The notes under the pieces are model-generated. The model was not told where the DNA came from. It saw only the letters and a program-made list of their open reading frames with translations, and made no database searches. 64,000 bases of DNA from Cranoglanis bouderius (lineage: Eukaryota > Chordata > Actinopteri > Siluriformes > Cranoglanididae): assembly GCA_023630585.1 (NCBI GenBank), contig CM042543.1:22166260-22230259 (forward strand). The letters run 5' to 3'. The position numbers were made by a program, and so were the translations under genes. This document shows positions 22,911 to 35,618 of the stretch, in pieces. Numbering within the stretch: position 1 is the stretch's first letter; the number at the start of each line of letters is the position of its first letter.

Positions 22911-23215
22911 TATACACTTACTGTCCACTTTATTAGGAACAGCAGTACAACTGCACATTTATGCAGTTATCCAATCATTCAGTAATGTGGCAGCTTCACA
23001 ATGCATAAAATCATGCAGATACAGGCCAAGAGATTCAGTTAATGTCCACATTGTACATCAGAATGGGGAAAAGTGTGATCTCTGTGACTTTAACTGTGGC
23101 ATGGTTGTTGGTACCAGATGAGCTGATTTGAGTATTTCAGAAACTGCTGATCTCCTGGGATTTTCACACACAACTAGAGTTTACACAGAAAAAGTGAGTG
23201 TTCATTTTCACAGAG
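22911..23215 (+). mobile_element. Tc1-like element, 5' fragment
   Basis: It begins at CTTACTGTCCACTTTATTAG, a Tc1 terminal repeat, and runs into the transposase N-terminal region. It then breaks off at about 23215. Confidence 0.65.
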
Positions 23216-23225
23216 TTAATTCCCT

Positions 23226-23350
23226 GTTTATGAGGGACGTGTTGGCTCAGTGGTTAGGGCATTGGTCTACATCACTACCCAAATCCCAGCATTACCAAAA
23301 TGTTGCTGTTGGGCCCTTAACTTTCCACTGCCCCGTTGCATCTTAATTGT
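23226..23350 (+). mobile_element. tRNA-like SINE fragment
   Basis: An A-box-like GTTGGCTCAGTGGTTAGG is followed by CCAAATCCCAGCATTACC and TTGGGCCCTTAAC, a common fish SINE layout. No intact tRNA fold is claimed. Confidence 0.55.
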
Positions 23351-24604
23351 AATTCACTATGGATGAAAAAGCATTGAGAAAATGAAATATACAAGTGTTA
23401 TATATAATATGTAAAATATAACACAAATATGTCCTTATCCAAGACCCTCTTCATGTGTTTTTATTCCACACTCCCTTCTGTGCGTCCTGCTGATGTTTTT
23501 ATTTATAAGAGGGGTGATGCCCTGACTAGTTTGGCCTTGTGGAATGATCCTACTCCATTTTCATTCAGCATACTAAACACTATAACATAGGCAGCTATAC
23601 ACAGACTGCATGCTGCTCTGCACTGAATTGGCATTGATAGGTGATAGTTTCATCTAGTTACTGCTCTTTTGTGAGGCAAGAGCTCTTGACAGCTAATCAT
23701 AAAAGGTGCCCATATTTCTTTGACCTGTTCTACGATAGTGGCTGGACTGCATAACCTTAGCTGTCACATAACATAGTGCTGTAGGCCTACTTCTTTACCA
23801 TATGAATCAGAAGGTCAGGGCAGTAGTGCAGACTGTTCAGTCTCCTCTGATCAGCAATCTGGCATCTCACTTAGGAGAAAGAGATAGGCACAGAGAAACA
23901 GACAGAAAGAGAGAGATCTGTTATTTGTCCAAATCCCCTCACTGGTTAAACACAGATAAAGCAGAACCAGTAAAATAAATAAATAAATAAATAAATAAAC
24001 CCATGGCACAGAATCCATAATTTTCTCTTTCAGTGGAATTGTTTACGGTTGCCTGCTCCACTGTCCCACAGGGTATTTTGGTGCTTCAGTGAAAGCTAAA
24101 GTGAAAATGATGAGTTGTTTCACTTGGGATTTTGGGAGGGGGGAAATAATGCATTTGGAGTTTGTACAAAGCTTGGCTTGGCATGGGTATTTGTTTAAAG
24201 TGCATGGGTGGCTGCAGTGCAAATAATTTGTCATTAAACGGATGTCTATTTAAAAGGCAGCCTCTCAGGATATGGATTTAACGCCTGTTTAAACCATTTG
24301 TTGGGCATGACAGAAGAGGACCAGTCTGATGAAATTACAGTGTGAGGGCATTCAATAAGATTTATCTTTTGGTCCATTAGCGGGTAATATGAAATGTTGC
24401 TCCATCTCTAAGTTCAAATTGATTTATTTTAACAAAAGGTTACTAACAATATTATATTGTGTGTTAATGAATATATTTAGACAGATGTATAATAATTCCT
24501 ATACCCTAAAATATGAGACATAAGGAAAGGAAGAAACCACATAGCGGATTTCTAATGGTTATGATACCAACTGGACATCTTAGTTTAAACTGGTAACTGA
24601 TGAT
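23351..24604. other. Unassigned intronic sequence
   Basis: Contains a small (AAAT)n run at about 23974-23998. Nothing else supported. Confidence 0.5.
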
Positions 24605-24765
24605 AATAAGGCCGCATAATAACGGTGCTACCTCACAGCTGTAGCATCCACAGTTCCATCCTGAGCTGTCTGTGAGTTACTGTGCATGTTCTTCCAGATT
24701 ATTCTGGGTTCCTCCACAGATCGAACATTAGGTAAATTATGTTGTTGTTGTTTTTTAATTATGTA
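24605..24765 (+). mobile_element. Degenerate V-SINE
   Basis: It keeps CTACCTCACAGCTGTAG, GTGCATGTTCTTCC and GGGTTCCTCC in V-SINE order, heavily diverged. Confidence 0.4.
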
Positions 24766-26315
24766 AAGTAGCACACTACAGGTGAATATGGTATTTTTTT
24801 AAACAATAGATATCACAATCAATCCTCACCAGTTGATAATATTATGAAAAGTCCATTGTTGTTGTTTTGTATTGTCACTTTTTCAAAAATGTACATTTAT
24901 TTATGCAAATTAGGCTTTGAGGTCTGGATAAATATGTGCAAATTTGCATACATAATAAAAGCAGAGGTCTAGCCTTTGGATGATGTGAGATTTTTTTAAT
25001 ATTTATTTCACTGTGAAGATGATCTAAACGGAAAGAATTGTACAGAACTGGTTGCTGGAAAAATAAAATAAGCTTTATTTTAACCAAGAAAACACCATGG
25101 GCTATAATAAAAGTGCAAATATTCAGTATAAAATCTAATGTAAATATAACAATACAACATCCCACATCATTCACAACATTCTGGGAAATTCCTCAGTAAT
25201 ATCTTTCTAAATAGGGTTATGAATCTCATGAATGCAGGCCATCTCAAAATGTAGATTGTTAGAACTGAATATAGAACTGATTTTGAGGGAAATGATTTTA
25301 AATGAATAAACAATTAAAATTACAATAAAGTGTTTCAAAAGTTTATGATAATGGACCAAAACTAAATTTTCTGTTGAGTTTTGATAGTCTTAAAGCTGTG
25401 CTATAGACGCAGTGTATTGTTTTGGTTGACGTGGTCCACCTATAGTGTCTTTCCCTAAGTTAGCTTTTAATAATAAGTACTTAAACAATACTCTGTCTTA
25501 AATCGGTACCAGCTGGAGCTGTAAAAGGTGATATTAGCTTGTAAGTAAATTGAAACATTTACCATCTGGCAAATGTACTTGTTAATAATTGATATGAGAC
25601 AGATGAAAGCTGCTTACAGGCAATTATATAAGCTCCTGTTACAATACACATGTCTTCAAGTGGAGACAGCAGAGGTGGTGTCCTGTTCTGACCTACTGTG
25701 TAGTACAGAATTTATTTTTTGTTTTTTTTGTTTTGGACAGAGGTGTAGGAAATAGTACAAAGCTTGCGTACTCCATCTAAGCCCACGCAAAACTAGCTAT
25801 GAGTGTCGTTTCGTTTGATTTATCCAGGTGGATATTGATACTGGATTTTTTGTTGTTGTTTATTTATCGACTGATGGAAAAGTGGGACGCCGAAATTGGA
25901 AATTAACGAGCCAAGTTTCTGACAGCCTGTCAAGTACAGTAGTTTCACAGCAGGCCTTTTTTTTAGTCTTAGGTTTGTGAGAATTGTCATAATCATTTGG
26001 CTTGTGATGATTAGAATTATCATGCTAGCTAACAGTGTATTTTATAACACTTTAAAATGGACATCTTGGGGTCAGTTGTCTGAAAGAAAATAGTTTTTAT
26101 CCCTTGACAATGTGTTTGTGTTAATAAAATGAAGTTCCAAATACAACACTTGAGATTATTCATTTTCTAATTCCCTAATGCTGAAAAATCCAACTGGGTC
26201 TGAGCAGCTACTATCTGACAAAACACAGGCCGGGCTGGTCGACCATTTTTAGCAGCCAGTAATTTATTTTCCAGTGTCCGTATATCCTTTGAACAAATTG
26301 GTCAATAAATGTTTG
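24766..26315. other. Unassigned intronic sequence
   Basis: AT-rich, with no gene or element that I can support. Confidence 0.5.
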
Positions 26316-26440
26316 AGATTCTATCATGGGTTGGCAACCTGTCCGGGGTGTCCCCCGCCTTGTTCCCCAAGGCCTAGGCTCCAGGCTACCGTGACCCTGT
26401 GTAGGATAAGCGTTATAGAAAATGGATGTATGGATAGATG
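26316..26440 (+). mobile_element. V-SINE 3' end
   Basis: Contains the 3' module GGTTGGCAACCTGTCCGGGG, CTCCAGGCTACCGTGACC and GATAAGCGTTATAGAAAATG. It is 5'-truncated. Confidence 0.75.
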
Positions 26441-27256
26441 AATGTTTGAGATTTTCTAATTGATTTACTGTCGTGCTATTTTCATAAAAATACCTTGTAT
26501 GGGATATACCGTTAGTAGTAAAAACTCAGAAACTGTTTAATTTCTACCAGTATTTACCAGTTGGAAGAGATGGATGTGGCCATGGATTGTGGTGGGGCAG
26601 GATGACATTAATAATATTAATAACAACATAGTTTCAAACAAGATCAAGTCAAAAGGCTATCCCACTTGATTTATATCTATATCTTATATCTATATCTATA
26701 TTTATATTAATATCTATAAGCAACTATCTAGTGGATTTTTAATCCGTGCAATAGGCAGCTTAGAGTCGACAACATACAATTATCCAGCATACACTCTAGG
26801 TTCGTTTTGAGCAGTTTTACACATATATTTTTCACTTACTGTATGTCTGATTCAGCAGGTGTGTTCCCCATGCGTGAGATGAACACAGAAGTGTGAATAT
26901 CATTAACCAGGTTTGCCAGGCTTCAGCAAAACTTCCAGTCCAACTACTCTTAAAATCCACACTAAGATTTTAGTAGGCCAAAAAAATTCAGTATCGGAAA
27001 AGAGAGACACATTTTTCATCAGTTTTTCCCAAACTGTGGGAAACATGGTCACCATGGTGTACACACATTTCTGATATGCGGATGTTATCCACTCCATAAT
27101 CCCCCTTTCTCCCAGTCTTTGCAATATATCTTACAATAGAAATGGTTCTGTACATCATAGATACACTGTCTGCCCTATATTAGATTTAATTCTGATTACT
27201 TGTTATAAAAATTATAATCATTAGTTATTTTAAACTAGCCCAAACTGTACCCCACA
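26441..27256. other. Unassigned intronic sequence
   Basis: Contains a short (TATATC)n stretch near 26680-26710. Nothing else supported. Confidence 0.5.
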
Positions 27257-27258
27257 TA

Positions 27259-28531
27259 CAGTGCCCTCCACTAATATTGGCACCCTTGGTCAATATGAGC
27301 AAATAAGGCTGTGAAAAATTGTCTTTATTGTTTAACCTTTTGATTTTTTGTTTAATAAATTCACAAAAATACTCTGCTCTCATGGATCTCAAATAATTGC
27401 AAACACAACACGTTTATCCAGTAAAAAAATCTTTCTTAAATATAGGTGTGCAACAATTATTGGCATCCCTATGATGAAAAATATGTTTGAAGTATATTCC
27501 CAGTGATATTTTACATTTTTTAGTACACCTGGGTGACCAGGAACATGACTTCCTGTTTCACAGGGGTATAAATATAAGGTAACACATAGGCCAAATTCCC
27601 TTAGTCATTCATAACAATGGGTAAGACCAAGAAATATAGCTGTGATGTGCAGCAAAAGGTTGTTGAGCTTCACAAAATGGGAAGTGACTATTAGAAAATA
27701 GCATAAGCATTGAAAATACCCATTTCCACCATCATACCAATAATTAAGAAGTTCCAGTCAACTGGAAATGTTATGAATCAATCTGGAATTGGACGTGTGT
27801 CTATATTGTCTCAACACACTGTGAAGAGGATGGTTCGAGTGGCCAACCATGACCTCATGCCCACGGTTAAATATGGTGGTGGCTCTTTAATGTTTTGGGG
27901 CTGTTTTTCTGCCAGAGGACCTGGACATTTTGTTAGGATAAATGGCACCATGGACTCTATCAAATATCAACAGATATTAAATAAAAACCTGACTGCCTCT
28001 GCCAGAAAGCTTAAAATGGGCCGTGGTTGAATCTTCCAGCAGGACAATGATCCAAAACATCAAAATCAACACAAAAATGGTTTACTGACCACAAAATCAA
28101 GGTCCTGCCATGGCCATCCCAGTCCCATGACTTGAAACCCATAGAACACCGGTGGGATGAATTGAAGACCTCAAAATTTGAAGGATCTGGAGAGATTCTG
28201 TATAGAGGAATGGTTTCAGATCCCTTGCCATGTATTCTCCAACCTCATCAGGCGTTATAGGAGAAGACTCAGAGCTGTTATCTTGGCAAAGGGAGGTAGC
28301 ACAAAGTATTGACTGAAAGGGTGCCAATAATTGTTGTTCACCTATATTTAACAAATATATATATGTTTAATAAATCTGTGTTTTGTTTGTAATTGTTTGA
28401 CATCCATGAGAGCAGAGTATTTTTGTGATTTTTTTTAAACAAAAGATCAAAAGGTTAAACAATAAAGACAATTTTTCACAGCCTTCTTTGCTCATATTTA
28501 CCAAGGGTGCCAATATTAGTGGAGGGCACTG
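27259..28531 (+). mobile_element. Internally deleted Tc1-like transposon
   Basis: Same family and ends (CAGTGCCCTCCACTAATATT) as the element at 15550, with TA at both flanks (27257-27258 and 28532-28533). It is about 330 bp shorter. A deletion joins the helix-turn-helix region directly to the part after the first catalytic aspartate, and further small deletions follow the second. Confidence 0.9.
27619..28313 (+). pseudogene. Deleted Tc1-like transposase
   Basis: It starts as MGKTKKYSCDVQQKVVELHK and soon stops. A later frame (27710-28030) joins SQHTVKRMVRVANHD to TVKYGGGSLMFWGCFSARG, so the first catalytic aspartate region is missing. It then stops just before FQQDNDPKH. Confidence 0.85.
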
Positions 28532-28533
28532 TA

Positions 28534-29530
28534 CCACTATGGAGGATTGTCATTGTTTGACAAGATTTGCCTGTGTTTTAGCAGCTGGTAGCTGTTCAAA
28601 CCCAGTTTGATTTTTCAGCAGGACCACCATCTTAGTTAAGTCAAGAGCCAAAACACTATCACCCTCACAGCAAAAAAAAAAGAAAAGAAAAAAACAAAGA
28701 AAAAAGAAAACTTGCTCATTAAAATGGTGAAAGATCTTGTGATCTTGGCAGCATCTTGTGCCAGACTGGCAATATAAATTCTGTCTGTCATTGTTTTAGA
28801 CTTTGACAAAGTGAGCCTGTCTGTGAGAATGCCACCAGTTTGTTCCCACAGTAAACAGACCATATGCAGGCTGCCGTTTTCTGCAAATCAGCAACTCTAT
28901 TAAGAAAACAGAAGCCAGATGCAGGCTGGGTAGATTAATAATGCTCAGCAGATAACGGTGAAATGTCCTTGTGACAGCAAGGCTGACTTTCTGATATTTT
29001 TTGAGAACATATTTTGAATATTTAGGATTCACTATATTTTTGTTGTCAGCTTCATTTATGTGTCTAACATTACAGCTTGTTTTTGGGGGGTTTTTTTGTA
29101 GTTTGATTTAGGTTTATGTTTGAGAGTTAATGTTTCTCCTAAACTTGCATAGATGGTTAGTTAACAAACCAAGAAAGAGGTCTGTTTTTTTTGTTGTTGT
29201 TGTTGTTGTTTTTGTGTTTTATTTTGTCTGTTTTAAGATTTGTCCAAAGGTGTTTTAATTATACTATGTGGGTGATTCCATTGATACTGGATTTTATTTA
29301 TTATTCAAATTATTCAAAAAACTTGTAATATATAAGTTACTAATACATTCAGAGCACCTTCAGAGATGGCCCATATCCTCTCCAAAGAAAGAAGATTATT
29401 TGGTTTAAGTCCTCCAGTTAGATATGTTATTTGTAGTTGGTCTTTGTGTTTATTGATAGTATGGATTATCTAATGTTACTGTTTATATTATGCTTTGAGA
29501 CACTAATATTGAAACTCCAACACCTTACAG
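28534..29530. other. Intronic sequence up to the big C10orf90 exon
   Basis: A-rich run at 28671-28710 and (TTG)n at 29192-29211. The final 20 bases form the acceptor AACTCCAACACCTTACAG. Confidence 0.5.
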
Positions 29531-30467
29531 GCAGAGAATAAGGAGTCCTGCCCAGTCCTTCAAACAAACGTGCTCACAACATTGAGAAGTTTGAGGAGCC
29601 AAAAGAAGGAGACAGAGCAGGACATCAAGCAGTGTAAGAGGACGACAGCCTCTCTTTCTAGTGCAACCAGTGGCGACATACCTCAGAAAACCAAAACCAA
29701 GCCTGTCTCATCTCCTGATGGTCCCTCCGTGTGCTGGACTCTAATTGACCCTCAGATTCACTGTTGCAGCCCCTCATCTGGATTTATCACCATTACCATC
29801 TCCACTCGGAAAATTTCAAGCCCCCTGAAACAGCCAGGCCAGATCCCATCATCCTCTAGGGTTAGCTCAGTGGTGAAGAATGATAAAGCATGCAGTAATT
29901 CCCCAGTGCCATTCAGCTGCAGAGCAACCATGGTGAATGGGGCAGAGTACAGAGAAAGATATGAGGCACACCAGAAAAACACTTCTTCTCTCTCAGTCTC
30001 AAAACGACCCACCTTTTCCTCTTCTGTCCACCTGGAAGTTCTCTCATGCCAGTCCCCCAGTTCTACATTTTACCTGTACAAATTGCTCTCTATTCCTCTC
30101 TGCAGTCCGCAAGACAACAGGCATTCTGTACACAGGTCAAATCTTCTTCTATCCATTAGAAAACTATGTTTGTCCTCCAGCTTGGAGAGACCACAAGAAG
30201 CAACAAGACACCTGCTCAAGCCCTGTGAACAAAATATTATAGACTGTAATGGAACAGTAGAAAAGACCCATCGCCTGGGCATGGTCACTGTCAAATCCAG
30301 GACTTCCAGGGGTGACACCAGCTCTGATTCAATGGTAGCCAATTTATCACCATTGCCATTCAGAGCAAGGTGCCACTCATCCTCAGAGGCGGTCAGAGTG
30401 AATGAAAAGGCTAATGATGTCTCAGGGACTCTGTGGAGCAATCAAAGGGGGCACGTTGAAGGCCCAG
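29531..30467 (+). CDS. c10orf90: Large exon of the C10orf90 (FATS) orthologue
   Basis: A 937-bp exon lies between an acceptor (CTTACAG at 29530) and a donor (CCCAG|GTAGGA). It is open in phase 0 from AENKESCPVL to the last full codon and ends in phase 1. Residues 81-92 of the exon read PSSGFITITIST, a short block I associate with C10orf90-family proteins; the rest is low-conservation, Ser-rich sequence. C10orf90/FATS is described in mammals as a centrosome-associated, p53-linked ubiquitin-ligase-type protein with a C-terminal ALMS motif. That motif is encoded by the exons at 36-46 kb here. Phase 1 here matches the two-base lead of the exon at 36442. Other frames in this exon are shadows. Confidence 0.72.
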
Positions 30468-31680
30468 GTAGGAATCTCAGCTGCTTTTCTTGCAGCAGTC
30501 ACTGCAAATGGGGTCAAGCAGAGCCTCTCTCTCTCACTCAGGCGCTTTCTTTCCCTCCATTTCCATACCATCAGTGATGATAATGAGGCATTGGTCAGTC
30601 CGGACACGCCACACAATATCTTAGCCAGTGTAGTTCCACTTTAAACCCTGCCTGCCTGGTCACCTTGTGATTTGCACCTCATGCATTTTTAATGGGATGG
30701 CCTAAGCAACCTAAGCACTCTCCTCAGTTAGGTGTATGCGTGTATGCGTGTGTGTGTATATGATGAAATGATGATGATGAAATGGCCCAACTGCCTGTAT
30801 AGATCTCAAGAGGAATACACTTATTTCTTATTTATTTTCTTATTTCCCAGCTATCATTCTGTATTTGAAGAAGGTTTAGACTTTGTCTTGTGCTTTGGTA
30901 GAGGAGTGGAATCAATCCAGTCAGCATTGTAGAGGAAGAGATGGTTATCGAGTATAAAGAGAAACCCAATGGGACTGGGACAGAGCAATAAAAGGAGATG
31001 AGAGTTAAGCTGGCTTTGATGGTTTGAAAGGTTTGTAAGGTTGGCTAGGGTGAGACTATACACAGGGATGATCCTGATATGGATGGCAAAAGGATATAGG
31101 GAATTAGATAACAATTTAAGACTTTTAACATGTTCAATTAGTACACATGTTAATTGAAATTCCTGAATTGTATTTTCTAGTAGAGGAGAACTGGTGCAAT
31201 TTTTTGTATTTGTGCTAAATCACCCATCAGTGATTTATATTGCCACACTTCTCACATAACACCATGCACACATTTGCTTTTTTGCTTATCAAGTGTAAGT
31301 TTACCCATAAAATGCTGTATGTTTTCACTGAAATCAAATGTGAGCTCCATGTTACAACTGTAATGGAAAAGTGGCACAATTATAACACCATGTGGGTCAG
31401 TTGTAACATAATTACAAACATTCATTATATCTTTCTAGATATCTTGGAAACTAATAAGTAAGAAAAAGATCATTGGATGTCCATTACACACATGCAGAGA
31501 AGTGTATCCAGAAAAAGCATGCATCTAAAGATTTATTGTAACCGACAGATCATGCAGAACTGAAAAAGACATTATTCATTTTTGTTTTGTTTTTGCTTAT
31601 TTATATAGCATAACCATACTTCTATGATTAGCTAATTTTATTTAAAAAAAAAAAAAAAAACAGCTAAGAGCTTTGAGACC
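30468..31680. other. Intronic sequence, unassigned
   Basis: Begins with the donor GTAGGA. No element recognised. A poly-A run of 18 lies at 31648-31665. Confidence 0.5.
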
Positions 31681-32817
31681 TACAACCCCAATTCCAAAAA
31701 AGTTGGGATGCTGTGTAAAATGTAAATAAAAACAGAATGCAATGATCTGTAAATCTCATAAACCCATATTTTATTCACAATAGAATATAGAAAACATATC
31801 AAATGTTTACACTGAGGAAATGTACCATTTTAAGGAAAAAATTAGGTAATTTTGAATTTTATGGCAGCAACACGTCTCAAAAAAGTTGGGACAGGGCCAT
31901 GTTTACCACTGTGTAGCATCCCCTCTACTTTTAACAATAGTCTGTATACATCTAGGAACTGAGGAGACCTCGTGACATCCAATTATTCAGCCATCGTGGG
32001 GAATGAACAGTACGGGTATTTTGGTATTTATCCAAGGTGGAGAAGGCGCTTGCAAGCTACCTCTCTCCATCAACAGCAGGGAATTAAGGGGGGCCGGCTT
32101 TGCCATTCAAGTTATGTAAGGCCACCTTGGCGCTGGTTGGCAAAGCCTATGCGGTGGCAGGTCTTGCTTGTGGGCCACTGCATACAAGGGCAGTGTTGCA
32201 GGCCTAACAAGCAGACCTGCTGAATGAGCTCGACATTCCGGCGTGTTTAATGCCATTGCCAACAGGTTTCGAAAGGCGAAACAGCAAACAGTGGCCACTT
32301 CCATCCCGTCGGGTTGAGTGAGGCACAGAAGGTGAGTGTGGTGGCCTGCCTCCCCCCGCGGAAAGCCAGGGGGACCAGGTGGGCACAGTTGCAGCCTGCT
32401 AGAAGGCCCGATCTAAGAATGATCATTAATGCCAAGCAGGCAAAGAAGGAGCGGTCCTGATGGACCGTGGAGGGAGGTATCAGGGGACGTGAGGTTGTTA
32501 GGGCAGTTAGCGCCCAGTATTACTGTAGGGCCCCCCCCCAGCCAATATCGTCCCAAGTTTTCAGCCCCTCTGGTCAGCGAGCTGTCGCAACGAAAATCTG
32601 ATGCTTTCCCTCTGACAGAATGTGGAAAGGTTAAAGTCAATAAGAGACCATCTGGCAACGTGGAAACTACTGCCAAAAGTGTGTGCATGGGTTCTGTCCA
32701 CTATAAAAAAAGGGTTACCAGGTCCAGTTCAGAGCTTGACCCCCCCGGTTCAGAGGTACTACCACAGTAGTCAGCACAGAGCAGAGCCCAACATTATCGC
32801 AGGAAGTAAGATCCCTC

Positions 32818-33489
32818 TTGGACAAAGGGGCCATAGAACATGTACCCCTTTCTATGAGGGAGGGAGGTTTTTACAGCCATTATTTCCTGGTGTGCAAAGA
32901 AGATGGGAGTATGCGGCCAATTTTAGATCTGCGTCATCTGAATCGTACTCTTCGGACATACAGGTTCAAGATGTTGATGCTCAAACTTATTGTTCCACAG
33001 ATTCAGTTCGAGGACTGGTTTGTGACGGTAGAACTAAAAGACTCATATTTCCACATAGAAATATTGCCCAGTCACAGGAAGTTCCTGAGGTTTGCATTTG
33101 GAGGCAATGCGTACCAATATCGGGTTCTTCCCTTTGGTCTAGCTTTATCCCGTCGCACCTTCATGAAGTGCATGGATGCCGCTCTGGTTCCCTTGCGACT
33201 CCAGGGCATCCATGTACTAAACTACCTGGACAACTGGTTAATTCTAGTGCAATCCAGGGGCTTGGTGATTCCAACATCGAGATGTTGTTCTTGCCCACAT
33301 GAGGAGCTTGGGGCTCAGGTTGAACCCCAAGAAAAGCATGCTTTTTCCAGTGCAGAGGACGACTTTTCTAGGGGTTATATGGGATTCCACTGCGATGAGG
33401 GCGTATCTAACCCCAACACACATAGGTTCAATCCTATCAGCATTGAGCAACATAAAGCTGGGTCTGGGCATCCCCTCCAGTCTCTATGA
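32818..33489 (+). pseudogene. DIRS reverse transcriptase, disrupted
   Basis: The frame shows RPILDLRHLNRTL, VELKDSYFHIEI (residues 71-82, first catalytic aspartate), RVLPFGLALS and LNYLDNWLI (residues 134-142). The polymerase core YLDD is changed to YLDN. After residue 150 the homologous text moves to another frame (33299-33523, RSLGLRLNPKKSMLF), so at least one frameshift is present. The enzyme is dead on both counts. Confidence 0.85.
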
Positions 33490-33729
33490 GAGGCTGTTGG
33501 GGCTTATGCTGCCCAGCTGGTAGTGTTGCGATAATGGAAGCAATCTCTATTGCTTATGAGGCGCGCGGTCTCGCTACGCCTCTGGGCATAGGGGCTTATT
33601 CCACTAGGGGGGTCGCCTCCTCAAAGGCTTTATCTAAGTGGTACCCTTACAGGATGTGTGTGCTGCGGCGGGGTGGTCTACGTCACACATATTCATTTGG
33701 TATTACAATTTGGCCTTATTGGCCAGCTC

Positions 33730-34192
33730 GTATATGGTTCTCAGAGGTATAATATCGCTACTGGACGGCACTCCCTGGGAGATTCCCGTTCACAGGGATC
33801 TATTATCTCAAGCCTTAGGGTTGATTTATCACCCTCAGCCAAAACTATGGAAACTGTGGTCTGGCCCCAGAGGGGCACCAGCTTGTAGATTCCGGTCTCT
33901 CAACCGAGGTTGTAGAGACCATGTTAAACACTCGGAACATCATTGTGACCCAGTGAACTGCGCAATGGCTACAGTCCTGGAGTTCTTACAGGAACGTTTC
34001 TCAGCAAGGTTGGGTCCTTCTACAATTAGGGTCTACGTGGCTGCCATTTCTGCCAGCCACGCCCCTACTGATGGAGCCTCTGCAACAGGCCATAGCTTCA
34101 GCATGATGGAGTGGGTATACTCGTTCCCACAGCATGAAGCTCACGCAGCGTTGAGTTCCCTTAGAAAGGGAACGTCTGGTTTAGGCGTGTAA
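33730..34192 (+). pseudogene. DIRS RNase H / tyrosine recombinase remnant
   Basis: IPVHRDLLSQALGLIYHPQP and CDPVNCAMATVLEFLQERFS, then PSTIRVYVAAISASHAP, match the RNase H end and the N-terminal half of DIRS recombinases. The catalytic C-terminal half is scrambled: an HSTRG-like piece lies upstream, near 33600, out of order. Confidence 0.65.
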
Positions 34193-35074
34193 CCCTGTTC
34201 CTTGAGAAAGGAATGAGACGTTGCGTAGCTTTGTCATACTGGGGCTTGCCTGTGAATTGTGTCTTTGCTTCAGATAATAGAGGTTGACGACGTGGTTCAC
34301 AGGTGGCATTTTTATATCACGCGACACACTTGATTGCCACGTCACCTGACCATGGCAGGCCTATAAATAGGTGTGATTTTACACAGACTTCAGATACCGG
34401 TCACGCGCAGGGACGCTTCCCACAGCAACTCTCTCGAAACGTCTCATTGCCTTCTCAGGGAACCGGGTTACCTATGTAACTCAGACGTTTTTAATGCAGT
34501 GCCTGAAGATCACGGGCATGCAATATTGATTTTCGCCCTTGTCCATTGCGCACAGAGATTTCTCCAGATTCTCGGAATCTTTTGATGATCTTATGTACTG
34601 TAGATGATGAGGTATTCAATGTCTTCGCAATTTTACATTGAGGAACATTATTCTGAAATTGTTCCATAATTTGTAGATGCAGTTCTTCGCAGATTGGTGA
34701 ACCTCTGCCCATCTTTAGTTCTGAGAGACTCTGCCTCATAGATACTCTTTTCATACTCATTCATGTTACTGACCTGTTGCCAATTAACCCAATTAGTTGC
34801 AAAATGTTCCTCCAGCTGTTTCTTTTTAGTAACACTTACTTTTCCAGCCTTTTGTTGCCCCCGTCTCAACTTTTTTGAGATGTGTTGTGGCCATCAAATA
34901 CAAAATTACCTTACGTTTTCCTTAAAATGGTACATTTCCACAGTTTAAACATTTGATATGTTTTCTATGTTCTATTGTGAATAACATATGAGTTTATGAG
35001 ATTTGCAAATCATTGCATTCTGTTTTTATTTACATTTTACACAGCCTCCCAGCTTTTTTGGAATTGGGGTTGTA

Positions 35075-35563
35075 CATGAACTGCAATTTATCCTATGCAG
35101 AAACTGACATGTGCATCATTCTGTACAATTCAGATTCTGTACAATTATGATAGTACCATATCACCTATGCTTTTATACTTTCTAACAAACAGAAACAGCA
35201 CGCACAAACTCAGCATGAAAACAATGGTAACAGCTAGAGTAGAGTTGCATAGATTTCATTTTTTGAAGAATGAGGAAAAAATAATATTAGAAACATGCTA
35301 CCAGTTTCATTTTTTTACTTTACCTGGCACAAATTGATTTTTCTTTTCTCACAAATATCTCCAGCAAGCAGGAGTGGATGATTGTTTTTTGTTTTTTGTT
35401 TATTTCAAACAGACAAAGAAAAGTGTTGTATATGGCTGTAGTGGAGTCATGGTTGAATTTATGCATATACAAGAAATGTGTTACAGTTGTGCAGGCTGTC
35501 CCCTAAAATTAATGCAATCAGTCTTACTTTTAAATGGGGAAATGGTCAATTAAGAGATTTACA

Positions 35564-35618
<55 letters not shown>

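Larger units (their letters stand above)
31969..34487 (+). mobile_element. Truncated DIRS-like retrotransposon
   Basis: The order is gag-like text (31990-32450, frames broken), reverse transcriptase (32818-33250), RNase H region (33290-33850) and tyrosine-recombinase start (33950-34190). The 3' end carries the short split repeats typical of fish DIRS elements (GAACGTCTGG..., then GGGAACCG..GTTACCTATGTAACTCAGACG as inner and outer parts). There is no integrase or LTR. DIRS elements integrate with a tyrosine recombinase and make no target duplication, which fits the clean junctions with the mariner element. Confidence 0.78.
31683..35072 (-). mobile_element. Mariner-type element split by a DIRS insertion
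   Basis: The ends are inverted: CAACCCCAATTCC on the left and GGAATTGGGGTTG on the right, each bordered by TA (31681-31682 and 35073-35074). On the minus strand 34869-34491 encodes the transposase N-terminus (for example EELHLQIMEQFQNNVPQCKI and SSSTVHKIIKRFRESGEISV, a helix-turn-helix). The catalytic middle is missing, and 31969-34487 holds a foreign DIRS-like unit instead. Confidence 0.8.

Noticed and set aside
29937..30242. Overlapping 101-codon frame in the large C10orf90 exon
   Set aside because: Shadow frame. Only the other frame spans the whole exon and meets the flanking exons in phase.
32429..32770. 113-codon frame
   Set aside because: Part of the frame-broken DIRS gag/pol region, not a separate gene.
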